A DNA stretch of 64,000 nucleotides from Siphonodentalium dalli (Eukaryota > Mollusca > Scaphopoda > Gadilida > Siphonodentaliidae). How positions within the stretch are numbered: position 1 is the stretch's first letter; every line of letters starts with the position of its first letter. Under the pieces are notes generated by a model. The model was not told the DNA's origin. It saw nothing but the letters and a program-made list of their open reading frames with translations, and did no database searches. The DNA lies in contig CP136064.1 of assembly GCA_032622095.1 (NCBI GenBank), positions 259,697,863 to 259,761,862 on the forward strand. The letters are read 5' to 3'. This document shows, piece by piece, positions 23,489 to 35,900 of the stretch. A program made the translations under genes and the position numbers.

Positions 23489-25611
23489 TTAACTCTTTCG
23501 CTGCCAAACGTGCATAAATGCGAACTTCGAAGACGCTGCCAATCGCGCATTTTTGCGAATTTGGTATGTAGTCTAATGTATGGGATATAACTCTATTCTT
23601 TCCGGCATGTTTGACAGTGTACAATGTATTTATCTGTAGTACTTCTGTGCGCGAACAATTTAAAGCGACAATGTCCTCAAGGTCATGCTATTTCTGACGT
23701 TATGGGAGTACAGTCAGAGCCGGAATATTGCGTCATTGTTGTTAGGACGTGGTTATCAGTCGAAAATGGCTGCTCGCAAAAGACTCAGGACTGAAGAAGT
23801 TATTGTTATTACCTCTATACTCTAATGATCGAGGGGCGCCTGCAGCGCATAAGTTACTTATACCTATTATTTATATGGGCAGTAGCCTCTATAGGGGCGC
23901 CTGCGGCGCATAAGATAATATGGGTGGCGGGATGGGGTGGTGGGTGGGTAACTAACCTATATACTCTAATGATCGAGGGGCGCCTGCGTCTATACTCTAA
24001 TGATCGAGGGGCACCTGCGGCGCATAAGATACTTATACCTATTATTTATGTGGGCAGTAGCCTCTATAGGGGCGCCTGCGGCGCATAAGATACTATGTGT
24101 GGCGGGATGGGGTGGTGGGTGGGTAACTAACCTCTGTACTTTAATGATCGAGGGGTGACTGCGGCGCATAAGATACTTATACCTATTATTTATGTGGCAG
24201 TAGCTTCTATAGGGGCCCCTGCGGGGCCTAAGATACTATGGGTGGTGGGTGGGTAACTAACCTATATACTCTAATGATCGAGGGGCGCCTGCGGCGCATA
24301 AGATACACAATGTACTTATACCTATTATTTATGTGGGCAGTAGCCTCTATAGGGGCGCCTGCGGCGCATAAGATACTATGTGTGTGGCGGGATGGGGTGG
24401 TGGGTGGGTAACTAACCTCTGTACTCTAATGATCGAGGGGCGCATAAGATACTTATACCTATTATTTATGTGGCAGTAGCCTCTATAGGGGCGCCTGCGG
24501 TGCATAAGATACTATGGGTGGCGGGATGGGGAGGTGGGTGGGTAACTAACCTATATACTCTAATGATCGAGGGGCGCCTGCGGCGCATAAGATACTTATA
24601 CCTATTATTTATGTGGGCAGTAGCCTCAATAGGGGCGCCTGTGGTGCATAAGATACTATGGGTGGCGGGATAGTGTGGCGGGTGGGTAACTAACCTCAAT
24701 ACTCTAATGATTGAGGGGCGCCTGCGGCGCATAAGATACTATGGGTGGCGGGATAGTGTGGCGGGTGGGTAACTAACCTCTATACTCTAATGATCGAGGG
24801 GCGCCTGCGGCGCATAAGATACTTATACCTATTATTTATAATACACCTTTACTGGTTTTGAACAACCCTTGTCTATTGTATCGTTTTCCAGTGGTGATAA
24901 CAGGCAACTAAATTAATTATACTGGTGAGTTGACCATGCGTACACCCGCGTGACCCATATAATTCACATAAATCATCGTAAAACCCAATTTTCCTGAAAT
25001 TCAAGATGGCCGTCAAGATCACGTGACTTATAAGCGGCGGAGCAGGGTCATATGTCCCCCTGCAGGTATATATTCATATGGGTATGGTTATATATATATA
25101 TCTATATTTGGAATTGTACCTATCAGGGAATATTCAAGCAACAAAAGCACGAACACAACAAAGTCCGCCATTCTATCCCATTTTGCTACAAATAGGTAGC
25201 AATTTGCATAAATCCAAGATGGACACCAAGGTCACGTGACCTGTTTTATGTCCAAAGTGGGTTCATATAGGTTACTCCCGTGTACCTTACTGTTGGACAT
25301 CGTATAATTGGGTTGAAAATTAGAAAACAAACAACACACCCATTCATACCCACACAAACTGTACATATACCAGCAAATAGCCACTAATCCAAGATGGCCG
25401 CCAAAGTCATGTGACCTTGGTGGGCGTGTCCACAGAGGCATTCGACAGGGCATACCTATGTCTATATACATGTGAAGTTTCAACTAATTATATTAGAAAC
25501 TGCTTGAGATATAATGTATTATCCATATATACCTGAAATACATGGATATATGTACAGGATGCGTGGCACTGGGGGTACGTCTGTGGTGGCGGGTGGCAGC
25601 GAAAGAGTTAA
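23489..25611. mobile_element. 2.1-kb TTAA-flanked element with CTCTTTCGCTGCCA termini
   Basis: Flanked by TTAA (23489-23492, 25608-25611). The termini CTCTTTCGCTGCCA and TGGCAGCGAAAGAG are perfect inverted copies. The first half contains a minisatellite (23820-24840); the second half holds AT-rich sequence with three spaced variants of CCAAGATGGxCGxCAAGxTC. A TTAA target site and C-starting termini suggest a piggyBac-type mobiliser. No transposase found. Confidence 0.82.
23820..24840 (+). repeat. Compound minisatellite, roughly 150- to 290-bp period
   Basis: Modules CTAATGATCGAGGGGCGCC, TGCGGCGCATAAGATACTTA, CCTATTATTTATGTGGGCAG and GGGTGGCGGGATGGGGTGG recur about six times in varying order, with losses between copies. 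The GC-rich GGGGCGCCTGCGGCGC core is self-complementary. Confidence 0.88.
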
Positions 25612-25673
25612 AGTGATGTGGAACACTCTGCTAACTCTTGTAGGCAGAATTGTTGCTGTATGTTTATCGGCCA

Positions 25674-26530
25674 TTAACCCTTTCTATACTAAAGGATTTT
25701 CCCGTTCAGTTATAAAAAATATACATTGGAGTGGTCCATTTTCATTTGAAAGAGTGTACACAGGAAAAATGAGCAATATAACAAAAAGGTATGTGCTGAA
25801 GGATGAATATTCTTTTGTGGAAAATGTTCAGATAATAAGTTCAACCTATGATAGTTTGTTGAACTTATTATCAGAACATTTCCTAAGGGAACTACTCATC
25901 ATCAAAGAGTAAAGAAATATGAATGTGAGGTGCACATCATCCTACCATTATATGCAACCATAATTTTTAAACATCTTGCTCTAAAAATTAAGCATTTTGG
26001 TGCAGATTTGGTCAAATTGACTGATGTTGGCAATGTATTGTTGCTGAAGGTTATATTCTAGTTGACTCTGGTGAGAGATAGGACTACTAGTAGTAACTTT
26101 CTGTCATGAATAATGGACCTTTGTTCAGCTGTCAATAAAATAATTATAAGAAGATATTTTCTACCAATCAGCGACTGAGCCGGACGCTTGCTGCATTGAG
26201 AATTCTTTGTTCGCCCTAATTTTTATATTCACATATACTTTCAGTGTTAAATAGTCTACATTCAAACAACTTTTTAGTTGTTAAATCATAACTTACTGAA
26301 ATGTTGCTTTACTAAATATCGATTGTAATTCATAAATGATAGCAATAGTTATTCATTTTGCATGTCAGTTGCCATAAATTAAGCAGACGACAGATAATAA
26401 AAGTTCAGAAGGAGTCGTATTTAATGGAGGGAAATGTTTAGATAATAAGTTCATAGTTTGTTGAACTTATTATCTGAACATATCCTGTACGAACTACTCA
26501 TCGATGAGTATTTAGTATAGGTAGGGTTAA
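25674..26530. mobile_element. TTAA-flanked MITE, family C (CCCTTTCTATACTAAA)
   Basis: Flanked by TTAA at 25674-25677 and 26527-26530. The left end CCCTTTCTATACTAAA matches the complement of the right end TTTAGTATAGGTAGGG with few changes. Two internal hairpins pair AGATAATAAGTTCAAC with GTTGAACTTATTATC-like partners (about 25828-25880 and 26440-26480). Confidence 0.78.
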
Positions 26531-27340
26531 CATCAATTTTAAAAGTCAACCTTCTTATTGTGAATATTAATATTGTATCTCTACCGGGCCACAATTACAC
26601 ACATCATTTTTATAAATTTCAAGACCACAATTACCCTTTTTATGAATATAACATAAGTCGTAAGTCGGGATTTTTTTTTACCCTGTGCCAATGCATTCTC
26701 TTATATATGCGAGTCGACCACAGGTCGCCTCGCATATATAAGAGAATGCATTGGCCTAACAATTTTTTATCATTTTTTTAAAATAAATGTTTCTTTAATA
26801 CAATTTTTAGGACATAAAATAAAAAACATCCATTACCCTGCAGGGAGCCCCACACATATATAGAAGCATATACAAGAGTGTCGTCTGCTCATGTTTGTCT
26901 GAGGCTCTGTATGGGTGAAAATATAAAATTGTTAAAGAATACAAGAAAAAATTATTAAAATTTGACGAAACTGACAATTGTATATATTATTTGTCTATAA
27001 TTGCATAATAAAGTGGAATATTTTTTATGCAGCCGTGTGAATTTTCTTAAGATTCGATATGAAATTTGCATTGATGGAGACTGCTAACAAGATAAGCGTT
27101 CTCCCGCTTGTTACAGTCCGAACATTTCTGCAGGTCGTCATCCCGTTAGAAGGTAAGAATTATATTACAAAAATTCCAAATAAAATCAAATATCAATTGA
27201 CAGAAGCTTTGCTGGACAGGTGTCCTCGATTCATAAATATTATTTTATATTCCAGAATATATATAAAACTGTCGAGGAAGAGATACACTACCTTTAATTG
27301 ATCTGCCATGATGTCTTGACAACAATAACCCATCCATGAA
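26531..27340. other. Spacer with one family-A hairpin (26680-26756)
   Basis: A hairpin CCCTGTGCCAATGCATTCTC ... GAGAATGCATTGGCC around CGACCACAGGTCG lies at 26680-26756, preceded by AAGTCGTAAGTCGGGATTTT, which is also found before 33203. The rest is AT-rich and unrecognised. Confidence 0.6.
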
Positions 27341-27560
27341 GGGAGCTTCCTGAATTTTTGCGAAAACCCTGTGCCAATGCATTCTCTTATAAATGTGAGC
27401 CTCGCATATGTAAGAGAATACATTGGCATAAAATATTTACCTTGACCTTGTAAGTCAGCGTATTCTCTTATATATGTGAGGCTCCCCATGGAAGACTTGA
27501 ATATATAAGTGAATGCACTGGCTCAGGACCCTTAATGCTGTACCAGCGAAGGTCCCGTCA
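27341..27560. mobile_element. Decayed family-B MITE
   Basis: It holds GGGAGCTTCCTGAATTTTTGC, two CATTCTCTTAT hairpins and CTTAATGCTGTACCAGCG in the family-B order, read in reverse. The TTAA-flanked termini are not preserved. Confidence 0.7.
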
Positions 27561-27696
27561 TGATTAACAATTTTCACCACTTAAAATTATCATAGATGAA
27601 TTGTAGATGAAGCACTCCATCCTGTCAGGTCTTCCATACATAATGCCATGGATCGTTGTCTGGCTACATGTACAGGTGTGCAACTTCATGTTTGGT

Positions 27697-28106
27697 TTAA
27701 CCCTTTACCCAACAAAACGGCCAAAACCGGCCAAAACCGGCCAAATAAAGCTTCAACAGCCTAAAATATCTTCGGTCTGTCTCAATAGAACCATACAAAT
27801 ATGGATATCATTGGAACCGGCTCCTTGACCACATTGTGATAGTTACAGTTATGCCCTGTGCCAATGCATTCTCTTATATATGCGAGTCGACCATAGGTCG
27901 CCTCGCATATATAAGAGAATGCATTGGCCTAAAAAAAATCTTTTTTTAACACTTTTTACCATTTTTTCTTACATTCTTTAACAATTTTATAATTTTTAAT
28001 GTGTTAAGCCAATGCATTCTCTTATATATGCGAGGCGACCTATGGTCGACTCGCATATATAAGAGAATGCATTGGCACAGGGCCCTTCTGTTGGGTAAAG
28101 GGTTAA
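27697..28106. mobile_element. piggyBac-type MITE, TTAA-flanked (family A)
   Basis: TTAA at both ends, termini CCCTTTACCCAACA and TGTTGGGTAAAGGG. Subterminal CCGGCCAAAA repeats lie at the left end. Two almost perfect hairpins follow (27857-27930 and 28012-28080). Nearly the same sequence as 49986-50375, which indicates recent spread. Confidence 0.92.
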
Positions 28107-29661
28107 ACATTGTTTATTCATCGACAGATATATAATTATGTTGCATAAAATTACATTGAACATGGGAAATACATAAGGAATTGTTATAATGGATATTATG
28201 TAGCTGGTAGAAATGGAGAACGACAGTAAGCACATAGCTTTTCAGGTGTCATTCTCCCCATGTATCATCAAGGTCCCCTGTATAATATATATATAATTCA
28301 TCCTGGGATTTTACGTTAATATCGGGGCCAAAGTCGTTTCCCCACAGGATGTGAATATTTCATATCACAGATTAGTCTAATACACACCCGTCAGTAAGCC
28401 CATCCTTGAGGATAAGGCCAGTCAATATTTTTGCTCCCAAAAAATCATGGGGTGGCACTCAAAGATAAGCCCGCCCCCATTTTGTAACTTAGAGGCCGAG
28501 TATACATTGATGTCAGGTTAAATCTGAATGAAGATGACAAAAAATTATGAACAAATATAGCATTACTCCAGCTAATTTCCATTGCAAACTCATTAATACT
28601 ACCTGCCCCGTTGTGTTTCACAAAATGCTGTATTACAATGTACAAGATGATCTTTGTGTCTTATTTTTAATATTTCTCTGACATACTAAAATGCCAATAC
28701 AAATTATTTTCATTAAGTATGCATCACGATTGATATAAAACATGACATTAGATTAGCACTATGAATGCAAACTGATATTTTGCATGTGGGGGTCCTCGAA
28801 GGTTAGCCCAGTCCCAAGTTTTTGTGTCAAAAAATTCACTTACTGATGGGTGTATACAGTAAGATCAATACAAAGAGACAGTTAGGCCATTTAACTAAGA
28901 TTAATTGTTCATCATAGGTTTCTTTCTGAAATAGGCCGGTTTTTTTATATCCAGGTTGGGAGGAAATATAGATAAAATAAAACTCATATAGAAACAAAAG
29001 ATATAGGTAAATGCCAGCAATAACAAATAACACATTGATACACATTGCCATTATCTTTTTTGTGTTCTCTTTCCGATAAGTCGAGTGCTATATATGCATG
29101 CTGAGGCCACACTGAGACAGACAGTCATGTAGTGAACCTTTCCACATCCACAGCTGTCAATCAAATAATTATTGGCAGATATTTTCTACCAAGCGACTGA
29201 GCATGGCATTGACCGCAGATTACAGTGTTATTTACAGGAAGTGGTAAACCCTTTGATGTTTGCCTTATTTACATTATTACAACTTAAATTATCTTTCATT
29301 TTACCATTGATTCTGGTGCCGAAGGCAGCCCTCAAATTTAGGAAAAATGTCCCATGGCAAGTTTAATGATGTGGCATGTTCGATTCCACATGTTGCCACC
29401 GTGTACCCCACAGTATTGCTTATTGCTGTGACCAATTTCCAGGACTCTATAGGTGAGCGGTTTGCCAGTCAGTAAAGTTGGTCAGTTATCAGATGGTGTA
29501 ATCCATCGACAATCGAGAGTATTCAGAGGCAAGATAAGCCGGTTCAAGCATTTTATGTGTATTTTTTCATCAACATTAAAATATTGTCAACCCTGAAACA
29601 CAACAGCAGATCGGGACTTAATGTGATGTAAATTAACGATTTATGAGAAATAAAAGAAACA
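28107..29661. other. Intergenic, nothing recognised
   Basis: AT-rich stretch downstream of the RHIM gene. No open frame with family resemblance. Confidence 0.45.
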
Positions 29662-29667
29662 TTTATT
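29662..29667 (-). promoter_or_regulatory. Polyadenylation signal AATAAA
   Basis: AATAAA on the minus strand about 80 nt past the TGA of the RHIM-death domain gene. Well placed to end its transcript. Confidence 0.6.
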
Positions 29668-29744
29668 TCCCAGAACGGGATGAGATTTAGGGGTGGTGAC
29701 CTACATGTATGATAACCATGTAATCTTTCACGACTTTCACATAT

Positions 29745-29950
29745 TCACATTCTAGAACAGTTGTATAGTCTACTGATTGCCTCTGTGTTTCCTAATGAGT
29801 TAAGAATTTCTGCTAGCTGTCTCATTTCAACTAGTCCACATTTCCTCTTCCATTTGAGCAGTCCTTGGTACACCGTGCCGCGTAATCCTTCTGTTTGGAA
29901 ATCATGATGGAGTGCATCTATTTCGGCATCTGTTATTCCAAACTGTCTCA
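29745..29950 (-). CDS. RHIM-DD gene exon 5, death domain and stop
   Basis: 206 nt after acceptor TTGCTTACAG. Encodes RQFGITDAEIDALHHDF, the YQGLLKWKRKCG helix and MRQLAEILNSLGNTEAISRL, ending NCSRM and TGA. The last helix pattern (LAEIL...GN) is typical of death domains. Confidence 0.92.
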
Positions 29951-32900
29951 CTGTAAGCAAAAATTAATTCAAAATATCATCGGTGGGCTTCTTAAAAATC
30001 ATATCCTCCAAGCCTGAGGTCCCCAGAAGGTGAATTTAGTGACATTATCCCGCACAGCGGGCTAGCATTACCATATTCACCCTCTGTGGAACTCATTCTG
30101 CATGTCCTCATCTGCTATGGGAGACATAGACTCAGATTGAAGTTCCCAAATGGTGAATATTGTGATGTACACCCAATGGGAACCTCGATTATGCAATGTG
30201 TCGTCTGCCAATTTGGAGATACAGAGAAAGTAAACTAAAAAAGAAATAGAATCTTTGTGAAGAAGTTTCTATAGAAATTTGATAATAAAGAAACTTTCCA
30301 GAGAAGATGAGGTCTAAGCAGAATGAGGTCCCCATAGAATTAAATTAGTGATGCTAGCCCGCTATGTCGTCTGCTTTAATTACATGAACATCCATCACTC
30401 CAAATGAATAATAGACCATTCTAATGTATAGATTAATATTATTCACCATAAGGTGTCTGATTAATGTATAACTGACTGGGAGAATTCATTCAGTAAAGAA
30501 TGGGTTAAACTTGAAAAATTGACAAGTTCTGAAAGGATTTCATGTTCAACCCTTTCCTGATGGAGCTGCGCTGGTGCGGCATTAAAGATCATGTGCCTGT
30601 GCATTCTCTTATATATGCGAGTCTCCCATAGCTAGGGAGCTTTGCATATATAAGAGAATGTACTGGCTTACAATGTAAAGGTAAATATTGTTAGGCCAAT
30701 GTACTCTCTTATATATGCGAGGCTCACTATTGGAGACGCGCATATATAAGAGTTAAATGCCATTTTTCGTGAAAATTGGCACAGGATTTTTGCTAAATTT
30801 CAGGAAGCTCTAGTCATGAAAGGGTTAAATAGAACCCATAGATTCTATATATGCTAATCAGAGTTTTCATGTTAAAATGCCACATATGAAATTTTAGAAG
30901 CCCATCAATGATATTAGCATATAAAAATGTGATGTTCTGTTGACACAAAAAAGCCTAATATGGAAAGTTCATATCAGACTATCTCTCATGATTTCCGGAA
31001 CCTCTTGCGATTAAAGGAATATTGTCAGAATCTCATAATTGAGGTCAGGCCTGGGAATATGGTGCTGAACATTGAGGTCCCCAGAGGGTGAATTTATTGA
31101 TCCCAGCTGGCTGTGTGGGGGTAGCGTCAATAAATTCACCCTCTGGCAAGGTTTCTGCTATACCAACATGGGATCTCCTCAATGGCCCCGTTCCCATGAT
31201 TCTATTATCTTTTTGGATGTCTGTTTGCTAATTTTTCATGAACACACCTCCAAATAATCATAGTCCATTCCAATGTATACTTTTATAACTGAATGGGAGA
31301 ATTAATTTGGTATAGAAAGGGTTAAACTACATTAATTCAGCCTTGCTGATTGCAGGAATCAGGTTGAAGATGTTATGCGGACAGCAGGTAGTTAGATTCA
31401 TGCAACGATGATTGAATTCATTCACATTGGTAACTAACAGTTCTGCATCATGATGCACATCATCACAACAACATGATGCACATTACATCATGAAGTTCTG
31501 CATTGCTGCCGCCCTTGTATCTATATTGAGCATACTTTATAATCCCCCACCCCCCAACATGTCTAACATCACACTTAATGCAAACAGTGAACAAATCCCA
31601 GTAATTTAAGCTAATTTCAACGGCTATATTCCTCTTGGTGAAGATAGAGATTTGGCAATAACAAATAAGCAAACCATACTTCACATACACATATGGTGAC
31701 ACTTTTTCTGTCGAACAAGAGAATAATTTACACATACCGGTACTTCGATGGCTGACAATGTATGGATGATAACAGGTAGAGATTTCTATACTCACAAACT
31801 CGACGCCAGTTCTGTCCGATTGCAGCAGAAACCTCTGTTAAGTGAACTTCCTTCACTTCATTTCCACATCCTACAATAATAAATAAACCAACATGCAATG
31901 TCAATGAGACTGCAGCTTAACATACGTGTGGAAAAAAAAAATTCTGATCAATTATTACTTTAAAGTATAATTTAACAATGACTGAAAACTAATACCATTG
32001 AATGAGATCAATAGTATGATACTCTTATGAACAATTTACATCGTGGATGATATGCATGGCAAGAAACGTTATTTCCAAATTTGCTAATTTTTATCAACTT
32101 ATGATGATTCTCTTACATATGCGAGTCTCCCATAGGGAGCCTTGCATATATAAGAGAATACATTGGCCTAACAATATTTACCTTGACCTTGTTAGCCAGT
32201 TCATTCAATTATATTTGCAAGACTCGCATATACATGTATAAGAGAATGCACTGGCACAGGATCTTTAATGCTGCACCAGCGCAGCTCCCGTTATGTTATT
32301 AATTGCGGCTAATAAGTTCAATATTGGAATAAATGCAATATTGCAAATCAATCTATCTGCCACAAAATAATTCTAAGATAATGTGAAATCCCAACAATTA
32401 ACACTTTATTGACATATATACAAGTCGATTTTCCTTTGCTTTGAAGACAGCTGCCGTCATATATCGATTGAAAACAAGAATCATCATGACACATGCCATA
32501 TAAGGTATGCATTATGACTTAAAAGTTGCATGTGTTATTGGATACAACGTAGCCGACACATTGCAGCTGTCTGAGCGCCTTAGTTTTATTGTCTGTAATC
32601 CAATTGTAATCTAATTTCAACACAACGTATGCAATGGACTCATCTGAAAAATACTTTAACACTTTCACGATGGAGCTGCTCTGGTGCAGCATTAAAGACC
32701 TTGTGCCAGTCCATTCTCTTATATATGCAAGTCTCCCATTGGAGCCTTGCATATATAAGAGAATGCACTGGCTTACATGGTCAAGGTAAATATTGTTAGG
32801 CCAATGTACATGTATTCTCTTTTATATGCAAGGTTCCCTATGGGAGACTTTCATATATAAGAGAATGCATTGACACAGGGTTTCGTAAAATGTCAGAAAG

Positions 32901-35900
32901 CTCCAGTCATGAAAGGGTTAATCCTTTTCTATGTCATACAAATATTCACGCTTGAGAAGGAACTTACCCATCAGATAAGACAGTTTGCCTCTGAGATCAG
33001 GGTTCATTGGCTGGGATTGTGGATCGTTAACGGTTTCTTCTATTCTACGTCCAGCAGCAGGATGATTGTTGTACACAATGTTGTGTTTCCCCACCATCAC
33101 GTTGGTGGCGCTATTAATATTGACTTGAATGTTCTTCCCACCACCTGCAAAAATATGACAATTGTGACCCGCCATATCAAATCCAGTCGTAAGTCGGGAT
33201 TTTTTTACCCTGTGCCAATGCATTCTCTTATATATGTGAGTCGACTATATAATCGACTCCTTAACTACAGCAGAATTATGGGTAATATTTCAGGATTTAG
33301 TCGGAAATATGGCTTGTTGCCATTCATCGGAAAGTTCTGTGAGAGCTTTCCGATGAATGGCAACAAGCCATATTTCCGACTAAATCCTGAAATATTACCC
33401 ATAATTCTGCTGTGGTTAAGGAGTCGATTATATAGGGCATTACTGTAAGTTCAACAAACGACCATCTGAACATTTCCCACCAATGAAAAGGAATATTTCT
33501 GCACTCCTACTATATGTTTGTCTGCATAGCATCAGCATCAATATGAGTAAATTAGTTTGGCAATCAATATACCTTACTCGTATTTGAATTCGCGCAGTAC
33601 TATTTTTCGTGCACCAATTGGTGCATGAATTTAAATATGAGTATTAAAAGGTAAATATAAAAGTGATAATTCCTAAAGTAAATTGTAAGAATCAAGTTGA
33701 ATTTGGTAGACATTGAATGTGAAATATTTTTTATAAGATCTGAAAACAAAAGCGTTTGTTTGAAATAATTTTCATTAATTTAACCCTATGTGGCCATTTT
33801 GTTGAACTTATTATCTGAACATTTCCCACCAAAGAAAATGAAAACTTTTGCTCTTGGATTAGCTTTTGGTCCATCTGTCTAGGGTTGAAACGATTAATCG
33901 ACTAGTCGTAGACGACGCTGAAATGTCAGAACGTCGACTCTGAATTTTGCCGTCGACTAGGCGGAATATAGTGTATTAGTTTCATGTATAACGTTTTCAA
34001 GATCAATTCCGGCATAAACGGTGTTAACTGCGCGTAAGTTATGGTAAGTATAACGTTTGGTGGCACCCGGAATTGACAGTGTTACTAGTATAGACACACA
34101 CGGACCGGTGACCCCGACTATTAATTGAACGAATGAAATTGACAACACAATGTCTCACTCATCGTTTGAGGTCAAAGACATGATGGCAATGATTGACGCA
34201 GCTTTGTCGTTTGTCCGAGACCGCTTTTATATACACTGTATATATTTCAATTGATCTTGCACTGTCAGGTTATGATGCGACGCTGGGTGAAGGTCGCTTA
34301 AGGTGACGACATTGGTGCTACCGTATATAAATGATACTGACATTAAGTTTAAGAACTGGCTATCATATTCTACAACGTCACTTATACTATAGGGCGTATT
34401 TGTTGGAACATTAACATTTTATAGTGACACTGCTCGGCACCGGTTTATTGGTGATCACGTGACTAAACGAAATAATCTCGAACGCTGATATTAAATTTAA
34501 AACCTGTATAAATGATCGTGTTTCTAATCATTATCCACCACATGTCTAATTATATAATTACATTCAGTGTGTTGGATAAATATCAAGATGTTTACAGTAT
34601 TATCTCCCAAATAAATTGGTGTGTATGCAGGGAAATGCGCAACGCAATAGACTGTCATTGCACCAGTCATCAGTGTACGCCATGTACGATGAATTTTCCA
34701 TACAATGTTATGTTTGAAAGTTTTGATATCGGGTACCGACTAGTCGACGCCAGTGTTCGCGCTGGAACGAAAAAAACTTTAGCCAAAAGTTTAGTCAAAT
34801 GAAAATTTTATTAGCCAAATGAAAAAAACTTTAGCCAAATGTTTTTTGGCCAAATTAAAAAAACTATGGCCAAATTAAATCATCGTTTTCTGGTCGGTTC
34901 ACAATTAATGACTAAAACGTCAAATCTAACAGACACAGGTAATATACACAATAATTTAACTAATTTTGATGAACTAGAAATATTTTTATATATATCATTT
35001 ATTAAAAATTTATTAATCTTTATGTGAAAGAGTGATTTTGGGGGGGGGGGGGTGACCCGGGATTTTCCTTCTTAATGACATTATTTTTTTGTTTTATATC
35101 AATATCTTTTAATTGATTAAATCATTAAATATTAATTATCCTTGCGAAAATATCTAAGTGACATCTGGAAACTAATAACTTAATATTGTTACGCCGTTAT
35201 CAAATTACAATCTGTCATAAAATCATGCATATTATTTTGAATGTATCGGTTTTGACAAATAGCCACAAAATATCTGTCGTGATTCACATTTGGCTGATTA
35301 AGCTATTGTCTTACACTTGGTGCTCATAAACCTTGACCGTCATAAATACAATGTCATCATAAACATGCATTGTGCAGGAGTCCCGTGAGTGACCAGACAG
35401 ACAATGGGGGATTAGCGGATTAAATGTAAAATAATGACTTTTGCTGTTTCGTACAGAGTGACGGGTTTCCCTTTGTTCTGTCCGCGATCGGGTTTCCCTT
35501 TGTACAGTCGGCGATATATTCCCACTTACGATGTTTTCGGACTAGCTCGTTCACATCACAGAATTGAAAACCCACTTGCCAAAAATTCATGCTTTCATTC
35601 TCCATTTGGGGTAAAAAAAAGTTTAGCCAAAAGTTTAGCCAAATGAAATTTTTATTAGCCAAATTCGAAAAAGATTAGCCATTGGCTAATTTGGCTACCG
35701 ACAGCGCGAACACTGGTCGACGCAACGCGACTTTTGGGCCTCGACTAGTCGACTCTGAAATTCACTAATCATTTCAACACTACATCTGTCATGCGCTATT
35801 ATTACCTGAAAATCCCTCTCAATTAATAATAGATCATACCAATGCATATTTTATAACTGAGTGGGAGAATACATTCAGTATAGAAACGGTTAAACTAACA

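Larger units (their letters stand above)
33780..35893. mobile_element. Possible host TTAA element interrupted by hAT (tentative)
   Basis: TTAA followed by CCCTATGTGGCC at 33780, and AGTATAGAAACGG then TTAA at 35890-35893. The right end is family-C-like; the left end matches it poorly. If real, it is the outermost layer of a three-level nest in intron 2. Confidence 0.4.

Noticed and set aside
28107..29661. Further exons of the RHIM gene past the TGA
   Set aside because: The TGA at 29745 follows the complete death domain and an AATAAA lies about 80 nt downstream, so nothing further is needed or seen.
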